Origin: Casuarina equisetifolia
Taxonomy: Eukaryota > Streptophyta > Magnoliopsida > Fagales > Casuarinaceae
Length of the DNA stretch: 64,000 nt
NCBI GenBank assembly: GCA_028551475.1
Contig: CM052354.1
Span: 11,243,172-11,307,171, forward strand
Direction of reading: 5' to 3'
Of this stretch, positions 1-9,900 are shown in pieces. The position numbers and the translations under genes are program-made. The notes under the pieces are model-generated. The model worked only from the letters and a program-made list of their open reading frames with translations, made no database searches and was not told the origin of the DNA. Within the stretch, counting starts at the first letter, position 1. Every line of letters starts with the position of its first letter.

Positions 1-651
1 ATTGCCTTTGGAAGATGGGAGGTCACATGTAACTAGTGACAGATGGTTGTTGGATTCCGCTACAGGTGCTCATATATGTAGGGAAGAAGCCTGTTTTGAT
101 ATCTTGAAGAAATGAGGGGATCTTGGCAACATCATTGCGGGAGACAAAGAGAAGATGAAGATTAAAGGTGTTGGCACTATCAGATTTAAGCTTCATAATG
201 GTGATGTCAAGAGTTTGTAGAATGTGAGGTATGTACCATCTTGTGGCTACAATGTTATAGCTGTGGGAGAGTTAGCTACACGTGGGTATTCATACACTGG
301 AAGAGGTGATTGGCTCAAGATATCCAAGCATGGTAAAGTTGTTCTTCAAGGTAGGAAGAGAGGAGGCAAGAATATTTATTTTCTTGATGCTCAAGCTATT
401 CAGAAGAAAAGTGAAGACACCGTAGCAATGAAGCCGACGGGAATTCTATCCAAGCACAAGAAGACCAAAGAAAACAGGTGCGTGAAGTTTTCTGAAGATG
501 TGAAGGTGTTTGAGATTTCTTCATCAAGGGAGGAATTGTTGGATGCGACTCGAACTCTCAAAGGAGTTTCGCATGATTTAGGAGTCCATGTTTTACATGG
601 ATTAGGAAAAGAAAGAGTTCCTGTCCCACAGAAATTAGAATAGAAGAATTG
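1..651 (+). pseudogene. Copia retrotransposon protease-region fragment
   Basis: Internal part of a Ty1/Copia element entering from the left edge. Near base 46 the reading WLLDSATGAHICR is a Copia aspartic-protease signature (usual D-S-G is D-S-A here). It continues through VRYVPSCGYNVIAVGEL, the block before the GAG-pre-integrase region, into an open frame ending at 643. In-frame stops fall near 114 and 218, so it is dead. Integrase and reverse transcriptase are missing: the sequence runs almost directly into a purine-rich tract and an LTR, so pol has been deleted. Domain call is confident; clade is not. Confidence 0.75.
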
Positions 652-984
652 TGTGTCCCACATTGGTTAGAGAACCAACCTGTGGGAGTTAGAAGGCCTA
701 TAAAAAGGAGTCTATGTAGTCCCTAGGGACATATAGAAGAACCTAAGCGGTAATATTAGTAACCAAGTGTTGGGTTATTTGCTGAGTATTACAAAGCTAA
801 GGTTGAGAGAGTTTCTCAGTCTTTTCTCTGTCAAAAGACTGAAGTTGTAATAGTTGAATCTTTTAGTGGAAGAAGAGGGAGTAGGACATTGTTGGTCCGA
901 ACCCTTAAAATCTCTTGTGTTGGCGTGTGTGCGTATGTGTGCTTTGATCCCTTGTGGGAGAATTGTGCCGGCAAATTCCTAACA
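652..984 (+). repeat. Copia LTR inserted in a P450 exon
   Basis: A 333 bp segment with TG...CA ends (TGTGTCCCACATTGG to TTCCTAACA) sits between the Copia fragment and CYP81 coding sequence, which resumes at 985. It contains a TATA-like CTATAAAAAGG at about 697-707. Purine-rich AGAATAGAAGAA just upstream is a plausible polypurine tract, making this the 3' LTR of a plus-strand element. The other target-site copy lies outside the window. Confidence 0.65.
697..707 (+). promoter_or_regulatory. TATA-like box in the LTR
   Basis: CTATAAAAAGG lies about 45 bases into the LTR, a normal place for a retrotransposon core promoter. Transcription from it would read into the P450 remnant downstream. Confidence 0.4.
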
Positions 985-1587
985 ACATCAACGGTGACAT
1001 TGGAATGGGCGATGTCCAATCTTCTCAATCATCCCAATGTGTTGAACAAGGCTAGAGCTGAGCTAGACAGCCACGTTGGACAAGAGAAATTGATCGACGA
1101 ATCAGATTTCTCTAAATTACGCTACCTTTCAAGCATAATCTTAGAAACCCTTCGATTGTCCCCAGCAGCCTCGCTGCTTATGCCCCATATGCCCTCGGAT
1201 GATTGTAGGGTCGGAGGATATGATATACCACGTAAGACGATGTTATTGGTCAATGCATGGGCCATACATAGAGACCCCAAGTTGTGGGAGGATGCAACAA
1301 GCTTTAAGCCAGAGAGGTTTGAAAGTGGGAAAGCTGAGTCACAGAAGTTGATGCCATTTGGGATGGGAAGGAGGGCTTGTCTTGGGGAAGGCCTCGCCCA
1401 ACGGACGGTGAGTCTGGCATTGGGATCATTGATTCAGTGCTTTGAGTGGAAGACAGTTAGTAAGGAGGAAGTCGACATGACCGAAGGTGATGGGGTCACA
1501 ATGCCCAAGGCAGTGGCACTGGAGGCCATGTGCAGGGCACGCCCGATCATTGGCAAACTTCTTTCCGAGTCTGTGGATGATGCTTGA
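985..1587 (+). pseudogene. CYP81-type cytochrome P450, copy 1, 3' exon only
   Basis: Second-exon remnant of a CYP81-family P450, a haem-thiolate monooxygenase normally anchored in the ER and active on flavonoids, isoflavonoids or related metabolites. Visible are the K-helix ETLR, the PERF block and the haem loop [12 protein letters not shown], where the usual CPG is CLG. The C-terminus ends SVDDA. Homology to the other copies starts at ACATCAACGGTG, two residues after the place where the I-helix AGTDT motif should be; an LTR replaces everything upstream. It is the only copy on the plus strand. About 200 of roughly 505 residues remain, so it cannot be functional. An ORF starting at 889 in the LTR reads into it in frame. 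Confidence 0.9.
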
Positions 1588-2692
1588 ACCATGTCTTTGA
1601 GCCAAGTTGGTAACTTGGGCAATAATTCATCAGACAGAAGACTGCAGATACTCAAGATTTGGTGGGCACTTTGTACACATCTTGTTCATTCGTATGACCT
1701 CCTAACTTCTTTTTTTGTTTTTTCTCTTGGCTTGTAATGTACTTAATGGCTTTGTTTATGAAATAAGAACGGATTTGATAAACGATTGTTTCCTTTCCTT
1801 TTTCTCTTGATTATACTGATTCTAATAATAAACATGGACACCAGTATATCAGTTTTTAAAGTTGGAGGCAAACTCTTAAAATTTAAGGAAAATTAAGGAA
1901 CTTACTGCAAGATTGGAAACAGATGATGGAATTCAACTTATATTGATGATTAATTATACAAAATAAATAAAAAGCATTTTAAAATACTATATATTGAAAT
2001 AGTGATACATACTATATACTATATATTAAAATAAATACTAAATGAATATTCTTTAAGCACCTAAGAGAGCTGAATATATTGAAATGAATATACATAAATA
2101 AATATATATTAAGCACATGAGAGTGCTTAGGTGTTTCAATAAATATTGTTGCTTGATTTAAGAGTGTTTTCGTTCTATTTTTCTTGTGAGAAAGTTATCT
2201 TTTTTGCACCAGAAAGTTAGTATTTTTCAATGTAAATACAAGCTACGAACCTATACATTTCTTCCCGTTGCAAGCTGTTAGAAAACTTCACATCAATTTT
2301 AAAATTTGCTTGTTAAAAATGATCAACAGAGGAGAACTTTCATACCCTTTCTATTCTAAACCGCATGCAAGAGAGAAACACCATGAGGCGTCTTCAAACT
2401 TAGCGAAACTTGCATTTCGCTAAAAAAAACATATGGCCTGGGTCGGGTAAACGAAAACCTTGGGTACAAAATGATCCAGCCCAATTTCTAGCTTGAATTT
2501 AAATCAATCCAGCCCAATAAGCAAAGGAAGAAACAAAAAATAATTCCCAAATGTTACATTTATAAATGCCTTGTATTAGTGTTCTTTTTGAAACGATTTT
2601 CTATAAAAATCATTCTAAAAGCACTTTCCTTTTGTCATCACCAAAATGTTTTAAAAGAATACTCATATTCATCACTATTTTATGCAGAGAGT
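1588..2692. other. Intergenic, AT-rich
   Basis: The first 120 bases match the 3' flank of the minus-strand CYP81 copies (for example the GTTCATTCGTATGA stretch), so they belong to the same gene duplication. 1980-2120 is very AT-rich. Imperfect inverted arms around TAAGCACCTAAG (about 2055) and CTTAGGTGTTTC (about 2127) could be a small MITE. No gene seen. Confidence 0.5.
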
Positions 2693-3060
2693 TTTTCTTT
2701 TTTCTTTTCTTTTTGATAAGTAAAATTTAATATATACCAAAGATCATTACATCATGTTTAAGGGCACTCCCCTCTAATGAGGTCATATAACATCACATCA
2801 AAGCAAAAATGGTCTCTTCAAGTCTCTAAGCAAGGTGAATATATAAATTTTCAGCTAATTTGGGATCTTTTTAACACTACAAAATCTCTCTCTTAAAAGA
2901 AATTTAATGTTTTGAAGAGTTATATCTTCTAATATCATATTGTTCCTAAATATTCTATTATTACTTTCATTCCAAACGGAACAAACAAATGGTGAAAACA
3001 TGAATTTAAAATATACATGCCTCAAAATTTTTCCCTCTTGTATGAAAAGACCAACTAATC
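2693..3060 (-). pseudogene. LINE (L1-type) 3' end fragment
   Basis: Read on the minus strand there is an open stretch with VWNESNNRIFRNNM, the tryptophan/asparagine-rich block at the C-terminus of plant LINE reverse-transcriptase proteins, ending at a stop near 2853-2855. It is followed by TTACTTATC and an A-rich tail (plus-strand pyrimidine tract 2693-2715). This is a typical 5'-truncated LINE. It abuts the promoter side of the geminivirus-like block. Confidence 0.6.
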
Positions 3061-3217
3061 CTTAATGTCATGATAGGTATGGCAGTGTCAAATTTAGTAT
3101 AGTCTCTAGTTGTGCTTGAACTGTAGTTGACAATGGACATTTTGAGATACATGGTCTTGAGATTATCAACTGTGTTACATAATTAATAATCTTTATCTTT
3201 AGAATCTCCAAAATAAT

Positions 3218-3256
3218 GGAGTCTATATTTAGTGGAGTCTTGAAGATAGTGGAGTC
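3218..3256 (+). promoter_or_regulatory. Iteron-like GGAGTC repeats around a TATA motif
   Basis: GGAGTC occurs at 3218-3223, 3234-3239 and 3251-3256, spaced 16 and 17 bases, with TATATTT (3224-3230) between the first two. The Rep-like frame starts about 90 bases downstream. In geminiviruses short GG-containing repeats (iterons) bound by Rep lie beside the TATA box of the Rep promoter; this arrangement matches. Seen: repeats and spacing. Inferred: function. Confidence 0.55.
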
Positions 3257-3346
3257 TTTTCTTCCAACTTTTTCAAAAATAGTGTGCTGCGCGTACCTCC
3301 TACCAATGGAAACATGCTTTGAAACCCTTCTAGTTTTCGCATATAC

Positions 3347-4429
3347 ATGAAAAACATTTTCCTCACCTACTCGAAATGTCCAATTCACAAAGAAGTCACA
3401 CTAGATAAAATCAAAGAGCTTCTAATCAGCAAAAACCCAACATTCATCCAAGTTGCTCACGAGATTCACCATGATGGTGAACCGTATCTACACGTGCTCA
3501 TCCAATTCTAAAACAAATTCCAGACTACGAAACAAATTTTCTTCAACATTCGAAGCTCCACAACTGCCTATCATGCCTACCATCCAAACATTTAAGGAGC
3601 CAGAGACAAGAACACTGTTCTTGACTACATATCCAAGTATAATGATTTTGTAAACTTTAGCAAGTTCAAATCATCTAAAATCACCAACGATCCAAATGAA
3701 ATCTATGATGCTGCACTTTCAACAATAAATATGGAGTCAGCCCTCAAAATAATCAAGGGTGGAGTGCCAAGAGACTTCATAATCCCTTATGACAAAATCA
3801 TCTCAAATCTACAACTAATTCAGAAACCACCGGAAGAAGAATTCTGACCAAAGTACACAAAATTCGTCAACATGCCATAAACACTTACCAATTGGGCCTC
3901 AACTTTCGTCAAGCCACTTAACGACCCAAAAAGACTTGACCAACCCACTTCAATAATAATTAAAGGGCCATCTTGTATCGGTAAAACTTCATGGGCTAAA
4001 TCAATTAGGCCACACAATTACTACAAAAGGTACTTGGACTTTAAATCATACAAAGACAATGCTTTGTACAACGTGCTTGATGACTTTCCCCCAAGAAAGT
4101 TACTCCACTAGAATGACCTAATTGGCATGCAACGAGATTGGATTTCAAATATCAAATATGTGCACCCTCAAATAATTAAAGGTAGGATATCCCCAATCAT
4201 GCTATGTAATCCAGGGGATGACATAAGTTATAAAACCTTTCTGGCCAAGCCAGAGAACCAAGGATTGGCATCTTGGACTGTAAAAAATGCAATTTTCGTT
4301 GACGTCCACGTCTCCCTCATCCCTTCCACCACAAACACCAATCCATTCAGTGGCAAAGAAATGCTGCATTCAACACTCGGCGATACGCCTCCTCAACCTC
4401 TACACATTCATGCAACAATGCCCATGTAA
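3347..4429 (+). pseudogene. Endogenous geminivirus-like replication initiator (Rep/C1)
   Basis: One unshifted frame of 361 codons, close to the usual geminivirus Rep length, interrupted by five stops (3509, 3593, 3845, 3878, 4109) and ending at 4427-4429. Motifs in order: motif I FLTYSKC (residues 5-11); motif II YLHVLIQF (47-54, first His of HLH is Tyr); a GRS-like stretch ending YHPNI; motif III DYISKY with catalytic-position Tyr94 and Lys97; Walker A GPSCIGKTS (207-215); Walker B VLDDF (243-247); motif C with Asn288 in MLCNPG. Rep nicks the virus origin and acts as an SF3 helicase. No indel breaks the frame. It is a dead fossil of a crop-type DNA virus lineage; a genomovirus-like or intermediate source cannot be excluded, but the following C2/C3-like layout favours Geminiviridae. 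Confidence 0.85.
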
Positions 4430-4562
4430 GACCGTGGCACTCCATGACTACCACATTCATGAAGGATAGGACGATGATGATTCAAGCATTGTCAAAGAAG
4501 ATAGGTTTGGCTATCTACTCCATTCCTCAAAAACCATTCAGCATAACTGGAGCAATTGACTG
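4287..4562 (+). pseudogene. C2/TrAP-position overlapping frame
   Basis: This ATG-initiated frame starts inside the 3' end of the Rep frame, in another phase, and runs 92 codons with a single internal stop at 4467-4469. It has a Cys/His-rich stretch (QCPCKTVALHDYHIHEG) followed by an acidic tract (DDDDSS). Position, overlap and the Cys/His-then-acidic order are what the geminivirus transcriptional activator C2 shows. The match is by layout and composition only; without an alignment it stays tentative. Confidence 0.45.
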
Positions 4563-4857
4563 AGGTCCTCCCAATCCATGGATAATATATGTTCTCAAAG
4601 CAAACTATTGCACAAAAGTCGTTCTCCAACTATTCAGATGGACAATATATATCAAGGCAAAAAGACCAATAACTTATACAATAAATCAAAATGTATTTGC
4701 TTTAACCTTAGTCGAATGTAGATTACTTAGAAACATTTTTGCACTAAATGTTTGCTCTTATGAGACTATGCTCAAGTTTGTCATCCCCCGAACTTTCAGC
4801 CAAGTTTTTATCAAATATTATATTGATGAAATCATATGGAAACCTGATTATTATTAG
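4474..4857 (+). pseudogene. C3/REn-position overlapping frame
   Basis: A 128-codon frame beginning at an ATG inside the C2-like frame, broken once at 4561-4563 (TGA) and ending with TAG at 4855. Its length is near the roughly 130-residue replication enhancer (C3/REn) of begomo-like geminiviruses, and it lies in the expected place, 3' of Rep and overlapping C2. It contains PNPWIIYV after the stop and is rich in Ile, Tyr and Phe. Assignment rests on position, length and a weak resemblance. Confidence 0.45.
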
Positions 4858-5500
4858 CTGTGTATTTTGAACATGGTAGAAATTCAACATGCCGGTGTCA
4901 TGTCATTATTATTAGCTATGAATTTCAAATGTTATAGAAATTTAACATGCAAAAATTATTTTAATGCAAAATACATCCGTTGACACAAAAGTTTCGATAT
5001 TCGGAATAAACCAACCAAATAGCATCAAAACATAGCAGAATAACTTCGACAAAACCACATTCATTCTGTCAATGCACCACATGCATGCACACATTAGACC
5101 ATATAGTCTATTAACTAACAAAAATACACAAGCGGGTCTTATCGGCCCATCCCTTCGTAACTTAGTCCAATAAATTATGGGCCCCAAAAACTGGCCCATT
5201 GACATATATTTCATACAAAGACAATGCTCTGTATAGTGCCCAACTTTTATTACAATTACTAACTCACATTCTGTAACACATACTAGTTGAGTGCAATGAC
5301 ACATCACTTTTCACACATACCAGTGTCATGACATAATACATTACAAGTTACACACACTACTATGATGTCCACAACCATCACTTTCGTACAATCATGACAC
5401 CACAATTTCTCACCCTTGCATCACAAGGCTTCCTACTTTAAGCCAAATGGACCATTGCCCAAATCAGTGATTCATTAATCTTTTGTTTGTTGACACTCCA
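4858..5500. other. Spacer after the virus-like block
   Basis: No convincing coat-protein-like frame on the minus strand. 4849-4950 contains a short direct repeat (TTATTATTAGCTRTG). 5211-5233 repeats 22 of 23 bases of the Rep frame (4046-4068). Otherwise nothing recognised. Confidence 0.5.
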
Positions 5501-6045
5501 CAATTGTTGGCCACACACTTCGCACATAAACCAATGCAACATGTGTAGACCCATGTGTCATACATTGAATTTAGTGTCTAAATTCAAAATGTACCATATA
5601 GTAGCAATTGTAGATACCCATGTGCGCCAATGAATTTAATGATTAAATTCAAACTAAAGTATGAAAATAGTTCCTGCCACCAAATATAGATATCCAATAG
5701 CGACATGCCATGTGGCAATCGCAAACCTAGATAGCCAATGGCTGCTTGCCGCGTTGTAGCTCGCGGAGCAAGCTAGTAAGTTTGTTGTTGTTAGTGAGTG
5801 CCATAAAAAGACATTGTAGAAACTGTTTGAGGTATGTGAGAGCTGTGAGATGCAAATAGAGTGCAAAAGCTCTTCACCACCAATGAACTTGTAGCAGTTC
5901 GGAGATTTGTCTTGTAAGAAGCTTGTAAAGATGATTCACATCTTAATAAAAAGAGAAGAGGTCAAAGATACTGTGACAGTGGACATAGGCATCATTTGCT
6001 GAACCACTCTGAATAAATTGTATTGATTTCTTACCCTTTTTAATT
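5500..6045 (+). repeat. LTR-like fragment with promoter and poly(A) features
   Basis: Has a TATA-like CATAAAAAG (about 5802), an AATAAAAAG poly(A)-type signal (about 5946) and a Copia-like R-U5 ending in which GTGGACATAGGC is followed by CTGAACCAC (about 5979-6007). Two imperfect repeats of CCCATGTG...AAATTCAAA precede it (5550-5655). Best read as a plus-oriented LTR remnant; ends not defined. Confidence 0.45.
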
Positions 6046-6257
6046 TTAATAGCTAGATTTTAGTACAATTTATGCGTGATGCTTAGCTTTTGTCTCAACA
6101 CACAAAAGGCTGCATATGCAAAATATGCCCCAATCCCCTTTCTATCTTTCTGGGTCTCACCATTCGGAACCCTTTAAAGCTTCTTCAAACTCAAATCCTT
6201 GACCCACTTTACTCTAATCGACATATTTCAGAGAAAAATTTATTAATTGAAGCATAC

Positions 6258-6542
6258 CTTTTTACCTCCATCGATTAGTTGTGGTTCGCTTAACCTGGCG
6301 AACAGCTCCTTCTTGGATGAATAAACCACCGGAGAGACTAATCTGGAAAGGATTTCTTTATAGTTCGATGGCAGCAGTTTCTCCCACACAGCGTCTGAAT
6401 CAGCCACGGACCGGATCAGCGACGAGACGAGCGCGCACCGACACACATCTTGAGAAGATGTCAGCGACAAAATGTTTACAAAACAATCTTGGGCGAGGAG
6501 ATCCAACGTTATCTCCCTCATGATCTTCACCTTTCCTGTCAA
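6258..6542 (-). pseudogene. F-box/PP2-B-like orphan first exon
   Basis: Encodes an F-box of the phloem-protein-2 (PP2-B) type: LAQDCFVNILSLTSSQDVCR followed by the family block ending IDGGKK. A donor AAG|GTATGC follows at 6257, at the same position as exon 1 of the neighbouring gene. No second exon or PP2 lectin domain is found downstream on the minus strand, where 6045-6240 leads into an LTR-like fragment. F-box proteins of this type join SCF ubiquitin ligases; this copy has lost its substrate-binding part. It is a truncated tandem duplicate of the 7135-8209 gene. Confidence 0.75.
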
Positions 6543-6545
6543 ATA

Positions 6546-7130
6546 ATATCAAGGAAAGAGGCAACGGACGATGGCTCCCTCTTTAGGTCTTTCTACCTAA
6601 TCCATGGAAAGTACAGGTGGACCTTCTTTTACTAGCTATTCAATAATGTCGTTGTTATGACGACATGTTTTCTCTGGATGGGCTTCAAATGGCGACATAA
6701 TGAAGTGAACGAAACTACAAACTCAATAATGCTGATTTTCTAATTTTTTTTATTCTGATTTCGTTTCCTGTCTTTTTGACCCATCGGAATTTCGGAAGGA
6801 ACCAACGGTGTTAACCCTCCGGAGAAAAAACTTGTGTAGTTGCAGTGCCACGAATATCTCTAATTACCACAGAATATTATAACCAGATTGTCTTCTTGCA
6901 AAGAAGAAACTATTAGAGGTGTAAGAACTATTTCAAAATTTTAAGATAAAAAATTTAATCGCTTATAATATCATAAGTTCATCCTCTCCCTTATGACAAC
7001 ATCCACTTCTATCACAAACAATCAAGGAGAGCTTTCTTTCACGCATTCCAAAAGCACAATCTTAAACAATATATATAACATGACGAATACAAAACATGTG
7101 GGGAACCCATTTCTTTACATAATCATCCCT
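6546..7130. other. Spacer between the two F-box copies
   Basis: Promoter side of the orphan exon and 3' flank of the complete gene. AT-rich, no coding sequence or clear repeat seen. Confidence 0.5.
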
Positions 7131-7134
7131 TCAA

Positions 7135-8209
7135 CTAGTCTATAGGCCTTACTTCGATTCCTTCAATGGCGAGTCCTCCTTTTAACTGATATCCCTTTAT
7201 TTCCATCAAACTCATCTTCACCTCCTTGGAAGCTTGTCCAGTAAAGAACTCACCCAGCTCGATCTCCATCCATTCATCCCGTCTTTCAATTGGGACCTGT
7301 TCGTCTCCTTCTGTCACTCTTTTTCTCAGCACTTCCATGCGGTTCATATAAAATTGGCACTCCATTTGTTGTTTTTCGCCATCCCCATTACGTCGTAGAT
7401 AGACCGTGCGATTACGTATTTGGTCGCCTTCTGCAACTGATATTTCAGACGGTATTGCATCAAGCCCATACGCGTGATCGTAAATTTTCATCACCAGATA
7501 AGCGCCGTAAGTTGTGTTTGGTGAAAGAACTTCGGTCTTTATTTTGCCATGAATTTCTAGCCAATGGGTTGTTCTGAGCTGAGCCACTTCCGAGAACCTG
7601 CGTAAGAAAAAACGTTTATCATCGAGTTCTAGGGGATTTTAAAGAACAAGAGTAAAGTAACCTTGATTCAGGTGTAGATCTCCAGCTCCAGCACATTGGA
7701 TCGCTGATCCCTGTTATGGAAAGTTCTCTTGCAGACAGCAGGTAGGATATTCTCCCAGATGACCTCTCTAACTTGAAGCTCTTCGTTAATTGGAATTTCA
7801 AACAGAAAAGGACATTTCTAACTTGAATATGATGTAAATACACATTTAATACATGTTTTATTTCAAACAGAAAAGGACATGTCTTCCTAGAAAACATTAA
7901 GTTTTTGGTGGATGAGAAGCTAGAAGAAATGTTGGGCCTCGAGATCATTTTCAAACCTACCTTTTTACCTCCGTCTATGAGAACCGGATTGCAGAGGAGA
8001 AGAAAAAGCTCCTTCTTTGAGGTAAACGTCAAAGGAGTGACCGACCTCGAGACGAGATCCTTATAGTCAGTGGGCAGGAAACTCTCCCAGACAACATCGT
8101 ACAGCGCCGCCGACCGAAAGGTGGATGACAACGTTGATGATCTGCAAGCTTCCGGGGGAGACGTCCTGCAAAGAACTGCAGATACGCAGTCTTCCGGCAG
8201 CATCTCCAT
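7135..8209 (-). CDS. F-box protein with PP2 lectin-like domain (PP2-B type), three exons
   Basis: Exons 8209-7961, 7780-7662 and 7597-7135 splice with GT-AG borders (donors at 7960 and 7661, acceptors ending 7781 and 7598) into one 277-codon frame, 276 aa. The F-box is at the N-terminus (LPEDCVSAVLC); exon 2 encodes the PP2 start (SFKLERSSGRISYLLSAREL) and the W-R-S-T-P-E-S-R-F-S-E-V junction characteristic of the family; exon 3 carries THWLEIHGKI and the C-terminal beta-sandwich ending EVRPID. Expected role: substrate receptor of an SCF E3 ligase, possibly binding N-glycans. The ATG was chosen because the F-box begins four residues later and a TATA box lies about 105 bases upstream. No defect seen; it is the only gene here that looks intact. 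Confidence 0.88.
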
Positions 8210-8314
8210 GGCTACGCCTTGCGTTGAGTTCGACAGAAAAATCTTGAAACCAAACCAGCCAAAGCTGAGAAATCACGTGTTCCTTCCTCTAAAATATCTT
8301 GGCGATCCATTTCT

Positions 8315-8324
8315 TATATATATA
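8315..8324 (-). promoter_or_regulatory. TATA box of the F-box/PP2 gene
   Basis: TATATATATA on the minus strand, about 105 bases before the start codon at 8209 and within GC-richer flanks, a good core-promoter candidate. Confidence 0.5.
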
Positions 8325-8339
8325 CGCGGAAGATTCAAC

Positions 8340-9900
8340 CTTATAGATTGAATAGCTTGCCATTATCGGAAGTCCGTTTGACTTTCCGCCAGTTAAACAG
8401 TTAGAAGGCCCAGAATTCAGTTTCATAAAATGACGGCAACCCACTTGCAATACGCCCCCTTTGACAGAACACAGAACTGAGAAAAGAAGAAAGAAAAAAC
8501 AGGACGCGCCGAATCTGGTGGCTCTCTACTTTTGTTCACCACCAATTAATTCCATCCTATCAACTATAGTAACCCACTTGCAGTCTACCGCTGACAAAAC
8601 GTGAAACTAAAAACAAAAGGAAAAAAAATTGGCCGGATAAATCAACATTGGCTATTAATACTTGCGTAAGGGATCCTAAAATTTTAAGACATTAGGTAGA
8701 TATTTTTTATCACTTATAAGACTATAAGTTTATTTTTTTACTTCTAATGTCAGACAATATCTACTTTCAACAAGTAGTAGTCAATTTCTCTGCAGTATTA
8801 ACTCAAGGTGCATGTGTCACACTAACCTAATAAATTGTTAGTTGAATGGACCCAAAATTATCTAAAATTTTGCTTTAATACATAGTAATAATTGTTTGAG
8901 AAAAAAAATTAAATTTCTTTATAAGAATCTAAATTGAAGAGGACACTTGCATATGAAACCTTCAATGGCAACCCCTTGCAATATACGAATGACATAATTT
9001 TTTTCATGTTTTTTTCTTTTAAGTTCGATTAAGAGGAAAGCCAGATATTTCAAAATATTTTTAAATTAAAAATGTTATTAAATAAAATACATGGACTACG
9101 TAGTAATAATATAAATCTAACTCCTGAAAATATTCAATAATCTATATTTTCGTAATGTTTCAAGAAGTTCTATTCAACATGTGGGCACTTGATTTTCTCC
9201 ACCTTTTGGAAAAGTCAAGTCTTTAGTTTTGAGGACTGGAATATTGCCCTTTTCCCACGGTATTTGGACATGAAATATTGGACAGATCCGTTTACCCTAC
9301 AAAATTTCAATCAAAATACAATGATTAAGACCTCCAATTGAGACTAAATACCTTCCCTTTACTCGTCCAAAACCAAGCCAATAAACCCAATAAATCAAAA
9401 TCTCTCTCATCCTGAGCTTTCCATTCAAGGGTTGCCCAACTCTTCCATCCATGGCCATGCCCCACATCCTTAAACTTGTTATTTATGTTAAAGTTACTTA
9501 TATGAACAAACTTGACATTATCATGCCAAGTTCGAAGGGGCATTTAAAGTTTTTGATTTGAACAAATAGACATTCTAAGAAACTTTTTGTCGAAACACTT
9601 GGCGTTCGACGATCAAGGTACAAATTTTCTTCTTTTGGCTTCGTTTTTGTGATTTCTAACTTCTTGGTGGCTGGAAGCTTCTAGATTTCATCAAAAAATT
9701 GATCGAAGCACTCCAAGTTGCATGGAATCCTTATGGCTAAAAAGGGGATTTGCAATTCCTCTTCGGTTTGATTGTTTTATGGAGTAAATTGGTGTCTTAT
9801 AGACTTGCTGAAAGCAAATTGATTGATTGGTAGGCTTGATTTGTCAAAAAAACTATTGTGGAATGGTAGAAATCAATGGAGAAGAGTGGTGGTAGAAAAT
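8340..9900. other. Intergenic
   Basis: AT-rich sequence without a supported gene. The ORF around 9325-9543 (-) has no recognisable domain. Confidence 0.5.

Noticed and set aside
1980-2150. MITE
   Set aside because: Inverted arms are short and imperfect in AT-rich sequence and no target duplication was clear.
3068-3388. Minus-strand 106-codon ORF
   Set aside because: Overlaps the Rep start and iteron region antisense; no domain, best explained as a shadow.
4942-5307. Minus-strand 121-codon ORF as a geminivirus coat protein
   Set aside because: Right strand and place for a virion-sense gene, but the composition (many Cys, Met, Leu) and lack of basic N-terminus do not fit a coat protein.
2700-5600. 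Viral origin nonanucleotide TAATATTAC
   Set aside because: Looked for on both strands near the Rep block; only partial matches (such as TAATATCAT near 2930) were seen.
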